This document shows positions 40,029 through 43,057 of a DNA stretch of 43,057 nt, one piece after another. Both the position numbers and the translations under genes were made by a program. The notes beneath the pieces are model-generated. The model was given only the letters and a program-made list of their open reading frames with translations. It ran no database searches and was not told where the DNA came from. This stretch comes from an uncultured Prevotellaceae bacterium (GTDB taxonomy: Bacteria > Bacteroidota > Bacteroidia > Bacteroidales > Muribaculaceae). How positions within the stretch are numbered: position 1 is the first letter of the stretch; the number at the start of each line of letters is the position of its first letter. The stretch covers positions 1 to 43,057 of the forward strand of contig CAJLMA010000015.1 of NCBI GenBank assembly GCA_905207705.1, in the 5' to 3' direction.

Positions 40029-41501
40029 TTAATGTCGCAACTTCGGGATTCTGAAATGTTCAAATTTCACGACTGCGGCAAGGAATACTATAAGCAGCAC
40101 AGTGCGTAAAACTACTGACGCATATATGTTGATTGGCGGCATGTACCGGTAAATAGCAAATATGGCACATGCAAGCAGCAGGTATAGAAATATACGTTTC
40201 AGCGGATAGGCGACAGGATAATATTTGCGCCCGACTAAGTAGGAAAGCAGCATTGCCGTCCCGTAGCCGGCGAATCCGGCCCAAGCACAGGCCATGTATC
40301 CATAGCGTGGGACGAAAATAACATTGATGGCTATCAACACTGCGCACCCAATGCCTGAGAATATGGCTCCCCAAATAGTGCGGTCGGTAAGCTTGTACCA
40401 GAACGAAAGGTTGAAGTATATCCCCATCATGATTTCGGCGGCCATGACTATCGGCACGACATTCAGTCCAGGCCAGTATCCCGGGGCAATGATGTATTTT
40501 ATTATGTCGATATAGGCAACGACAGTAAGGAAAGCGAGCAAGGTGAAGATGATGAAAAATTTCATTGCCTGCGCTTGCGTCTCTTTATTGTCCTTGTCGC
40601 GGCTTTTGCCGAATACAAACGGTTCGTAGGCATAACGGAATGCCTGTGTTATCACTGCCATTATCATTGCAATCTTGCTTGCCGCCCCGTATATGCCGAG
40701 TTGCGATTGCGCGTTGTCTCCGTTGTAGACAAACGGGAACAGGATTTTATCGGCAGTCTGGTTCAAAATGCCTGTTATGCCTAAGATTAGAATTGGCCAA
40801 CTGTAGCTAAGGATGCGTTTCATCAGTCCCCAGTCAAAGACATATTTGAATCCTGTCAGTTCTTTGCGGAAAAAGAGTGTTATTGATGCCGTGCAGAACA
40901 GATTGATGAAGAACGCATACCCCACGCCTGTCGAAGGGTCGTAGATGCGGCCTATTATATCGGGATGAGTTTCGTATAATTTTGGCAACAGCACAAAATA
41001 TACGAGGTTAAGTGCGATGTTCATGATGATGAACAGCAGTTTCAATGCCGCAAACTTGATTGGGCGTTTCTTGTAGCGCAGGTAGGCGAACGGGATTGTC
41101 TGGAACGCATCGATGGCAACGCACACGGCCATTACGCCGACATACTCGGGATGTTCGGCATAGCCGATGAAATCGGCTACTGGCGAGAGAAATGTCAGGA
41201 TGAGGATGATAAACAACAGCGAAGTAGAGCCTACCGACATGAGTATCGACGAATACACTCGCTCGGGATTTTCACCCTGTTTGTTGGCAAACCTGAAGAA
41301 TGCCGTTTCCATTCCGTAGGTGAGGATTACGAGCAGCAGGGCGACATAAGAATATATGTTGGTGATGATTCCATATCCGCCTGACTCGACCGTCAATTTT
41401 GCCGTGTACAGAGGAACGAGCAAGTAGTTGAGGAACCTGCCGATGATGCTGCTCATTCCATATATTGCAGTGTCTTTTGCCAAAGATTTCAAATTGGCCA
41501 T
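40029..41501 (-). CDS. polysaccharide flippase/MurJ-like membrane protein
   Basis: A 490-residue protein from the ATG at 41501 (MANLKSLAKDTAIYGMSSII). It has about 14 hydrophobic segments, as in Wzx/MVF-type exporters. LVPLYTAKLTVESGGYGIIT and TYGMETAFFRFANKQGENPE near residues 20-90 are typical of this Bacteroidetes subgroup. These proteins flip lipid-linked oligosaccharides. Its place beside ruvB and far from any glycan gene suggests a housekeeping role. ruvB lies upstream on the same strand, but a 219-bp gap with a 30-bp palindrome separates them, so it may be regulated separately. Confidence 0.88.
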   Translation of the reverse strand: MANLKSLAKDTAIYGMSSIIGRFLNYLLVPLYTAKLTVESGGYGIITNIYSYVALLLVILTYGMETAFFRFANKQGENPERVYSSILMSVGSTSLLFIILILTFLSPVADFIGYAEHPEYVGVMAVCVAIDAFQTIPFAYLRYKKRPIKFAALKLLFIIMNIALNLVYFVLLPKLYETHPDIIGRIYDPSTGVGYAFFINLFCTASITLFFRKELTGFKYVFDWGLMKRILSYSWPILILGITGILNQTADKILFPFVYNGDNAQSQLGIYGAASKIAMIMAVITQAFRYAYEPFVFGKSRDKDNKETQAQAMKFFIIFTLLAFLTVVAYIDIIKYIIAPGYWPGLNVVPIVMAAEIMMGIYFNLSFWYKLTDRTIWGAIFSGIGCAVLIAINVIFVPRYGYMACAWAGFAGYGTAMLLSYLVGRKYYPVAYPLKRIFLYLLLACAIFAIYRYMPPINIYASVVLRTVLLIVFLAAVVKFEHFRIPKLRH

Positions 41502-41529
41502 AATTTTCTTTTTGTTATTAACCGCAATT

Positions 41530-41559
41530 TGTGTATACGCGATTAATCGCGTATACACA
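41530..41559. repeat. 30-bp perfect palindrome in the flippase leader
   Basis: TGTGTATACGCGATT (41530-41544) is followed directly by its exact reverse complement (41545-41559), with no loop. It lies 28 bp upstream of the flippase ATG. It could be an operator for a dimeric regulator or a cruciform/hairpin in the leader. No T run follows, so it is not a standard terminator. Confidence 0.7.
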
Positions 41560-41720
41560 TGTATGTGATTGTTGTATATGATGCAGAACTGCTATTGTGC
41601 AACAAGTTGCCGGTGTGTGAGTATTCAAATTCTGATTCCATTCTGAATATCTTACATTGAATAGCCAAATCCGTCGTCTGTTGAGTTGAGGAACCGGTGG
41701 ATATTGTCATTTGCCATAAG

Positions 41721-42740
41721 TTAAAATAATGATGCTTCTTGAGCCCACCGCTTCCGGCCGAGATGCTTGTAGGCAAGGTCGGTCACTTCACGTCCACGCG
41801 GTGTACGCTTTATGAAACCTTCCTTGATGAGATAAGGTTCATATACCTCCTCCACGGTGCCTGCATCTTCGCCGAGGGCTGTTGCTATTGTTGTCAATCC
41901 CACGGGTCCGCCTTTGAATTTATCGATTATCGTGGTGAGAATCTTGTTGTCTATCTCGTCAAGGCCGTATTGGTCGATATTCAATGCTTCGAGCGAATAT
42001 CGGGCTATCTCGGCATTTATGCTTCCGTCTCCCTTCACCTGTGCAAAGTCGCGCACGCGCCTAAGCAGGGCGTTGGCTATACGCGGAGTCCCTCGGCTGC
42101 GCAAGGCTATCTCAAGGGCTGCATCGTCGGCAATAGGCACGCCAAGTAGTCGCGCCGAGCGTTTCACAATTCCGGTCAATATATTGTGGTCGTAGTATTC
42201 GAGATGGCAATTGATGCCAAACCGGGCACGCAGAGGTGCAGTAAGCAACCCGCTGCGAGTTGTCGCACCAATCAACGTGAACGGAGATAATGTGAGCTGT
42301 ACCGACCGTGCTCCCGGACCTTTGTCTATCATTATGTCTATGCGGTAGTCTTCCATTGCCGAATACAAGTATTCTTCTACGACTGGGCTGAGCCTATGTA
42401 TCTCGTCGATGAACAACACATCGTTCTCCTCAAGCGATGTCAATATGCCTGCAAGGTCGCCGGGTTTGTCAAGCACTGGACCTGATGTGACTTTGAAACC
42501 CACGCCAAGTTCATTGGCCACGATATTTGACAACGTGGTTTTTCCCAGTCCCGGTGGACCGTGCAGCAGGATATGGTCGAGGGCTTCACCGCGCAGGCGT
42601 GCTGCGGCGACAAACACGCGCAGGTTTTCTATCACTTTGTCCTGTCCGCTGAAGTCGCCGAACGTCATTGGCCGTAATGCCTTTTCAAAGTCGCGGTCGC
42701 TCTCAATTCGTTCTCTTCTTATGTCAAAATCATTGTCCAT
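41721..42740 (-). CDS. ruvB: Holliday junction branch-migration helicase RuvB
   Basis: A 339-residue AAA+ ATPase from the ATG at 42740 (MDNDFDIRRERIESDRDFEK). It drives branch migration with RuvA during recombinational repair. Motifs: RPMTFGDFSGQDKV, Walker A GPPGLGKTTLS, Walker B DVLFIDEIHRL, sensor TLIGATTRSGLLTAPLRARF, and the C-terminal winged helix (EEVYEPYLIKEGFIKRTPRGRE). Length is typical. The longer open frame upstream covers the promoter module and is not used. ruvA is not adjacent in the window. Confidence 0.97.
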   Translation of the reverse strand: MDNDFDIRRERIESDRDFEKALRPMTFGDFSGQDKVIENLRVFVAAARLRGEALDHILLHGPPGLGKTTLSNIVANELGVGFKVTSGPVLDKPGDLAGILTSLEENDVLFIDEIHRLSPVVEEYLYSAMEDYRIDIMIDKGPGARSVQLTLSPFTLIGATTRSGLLTAPLRARFGINCHLEYYDHNILTGIVKRSARLLGVPIADDAALEIALRSRGTPRIANALLRRVRDFAQVKGDGSINAEIARYSLEALNIDQYGLDEIDNKILTTIIDKFKGGPVGLTTIATALGEDAGTVEEVYEPYLIKEGFIKRTPRGREVTDLAYKHLGRKRWAQEASLF

Positions 42741-42755
42741 ATCAAAATCCGATAA

Positions 42756-42869
42756 CAAAGATAGTGAAAGGTGAGAGCAATAACAAAAAATGAACTTGTT
42801 CAATTTTTTGTATTGCCGAACCGCATTCTGTCTTATCCAAAGATAGCGAAAGGTGAATGCAGTGACAAG
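42756..42869 (-). promoter_or_regulatory. duplicated promoter module upstream of ruvB (copy 3)
   Basis: On the minus strand the downstream promoter is TTTG (42787-42784), exactly 20 bp, then TATCTTTG (42763-42756). The upstream one is CTTG (42869-42866), 20 bp, TATCTTTG (42845-42838). Both spacers end in CACCTTTC(A/G)C. Between them are GATAAGACAGAATGCGGTTC, GGCAATA and CAAGTTCATTTTTT. The ruvB ATG is 15 bp after the last -7 box, so the leader is under 10 nt. Confidence 0.78.
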
Positions 42870-43013
42870 CAAAATTGATTGAAATTGTCCTATAGGGATG
42901 CATGTTATCCTATGGAATAGCCATGTTCAGCCATCGTAACAAATTATCAAAAAAGCAGCCGATGAATTATAATAACATTTTAATAAAAATGAAGCAAAAA
43001 AGCTAACAAATTG

Positions 43014-43045
43014 TTTGCATTTTTAATCTGTATTAACTATATTCG
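43014..43045 (+). promoter_or_regulatory. promoter reading off the right edge
   Basis: TTTG (43014-43017), a 20-bp spacer and TATATTCG (43038-43045), one base off consensus, pointing to a gene beyond the window. No start codon is seen before the edge. Confidence 0.45.
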
Positions 43046-43057
43046 AAACATCATTAA

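Noticed and set aside
41543..41776. 77-codon minus-strand frame between ruvB and the flippase
   Set aside because: It starts inside ruvB's 3' end and ends inside the palindrome. It is low-complexity with no family features.
42890..43013. Short ATG frames near the right edge
   Set aside because: Each stops within a few codons. Only a promoter pointing out of the window is supportable.
1..43057. CRISPR arrays, intact transposases and rRNA genes
   Set aside because: I looked for regularly spaced repeats, DDE/transposase motifs and rRNA landmarks and saw none.

Overview
The window looks like the chromosome of a gut-type Bacteroidales bacterium, most likely Muribaculaceae or a near relative. The reasons are many perfect or near-perfect Bacteroidetes promoters (TTG or TTTG, 19-21 bp, then TAnnTTTG), the lack of strong Shine-Dalgarno sites, and protein families typical of this order (DUF6377, DUF2752, DUF3943, DUF2795, an XusABC-like iron locus, secreted Fn3 proteins). 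The family-level assignment is an inference.

1-5317 is an A+T-rich accessory region at the 3' end of a tRNA-Asp gene (minus strand, 5243-5317). The last 7 bp of the tRNA plus 12 bp downstream (19 bp in all) are repeated exactly at 1123-1141, and each copy is followed by its own rho-independent terminator. This is the signature of integration at a tRNA 3' end, perhaps more than once. The 4.1 kb between the repeats holds phased palindromic repeats, an atypical HU protein, a nucleotidyltransferase-like gene, a MazG-like pyrophosphohydrolase, a DUF1643 gene and a WYL-domain regulator, but no integrase. Just beyond the distal repeat lies a decayed 5' fragment of a tyrosine integrase (777-898).

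5457-15600 is core chromosome: a MATE exporter, a DUF6377 membrane regulator, a probable structured non-coding RNA with its own promoter and terminator (8707-9040), manC and a Wzx-type flippase for surface glycans, a TlpA-like lipoprotein, a GYF/CD225 + DUF2752 membrane pair, and a divergent sigma-70-like protein. 15872-20400 carries tRNA-Arg(ACG), a hybrid sensor kinase that lacks both phosphoacceptor residues, and a secreted Fn3 protein. tyrS and an FMN-dependent alpha-hydroxy-acid oxidase follow.

23282-28319 is a three-gene operon resembling xusABC: a TonB-dependent receptor, a DUF4374 surface lipoprotein and a PepSY inner-membrane protein for siderophore-iron uptake. 28338-31457 (minus) is a small glycan operon (polytopic membrane protein, GT2 with a C9 tract, DUF115 protein). 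31588-33027 is a lone phage-portal-like gene. Then come an LD-carboxypeptidase, DUF2795, an AraC regulator divergent from a YczE-like/cytidylate-kinase-like fusion, a DUF3943 protein, and a minus-strand ruvB - flippase - M16 peptidase block.

Three unrelated genes (flippase 10531, tyrS, ruvB) share a duplicated promoter module whose 20-bp spacer is itself conserved. This, the tRNA-Asp island, the phospho-dead hybrid kinase, the orphan portal gene and the structured RNA are the main items of interest. No CRISPR array or intact insertion sequence was seen.
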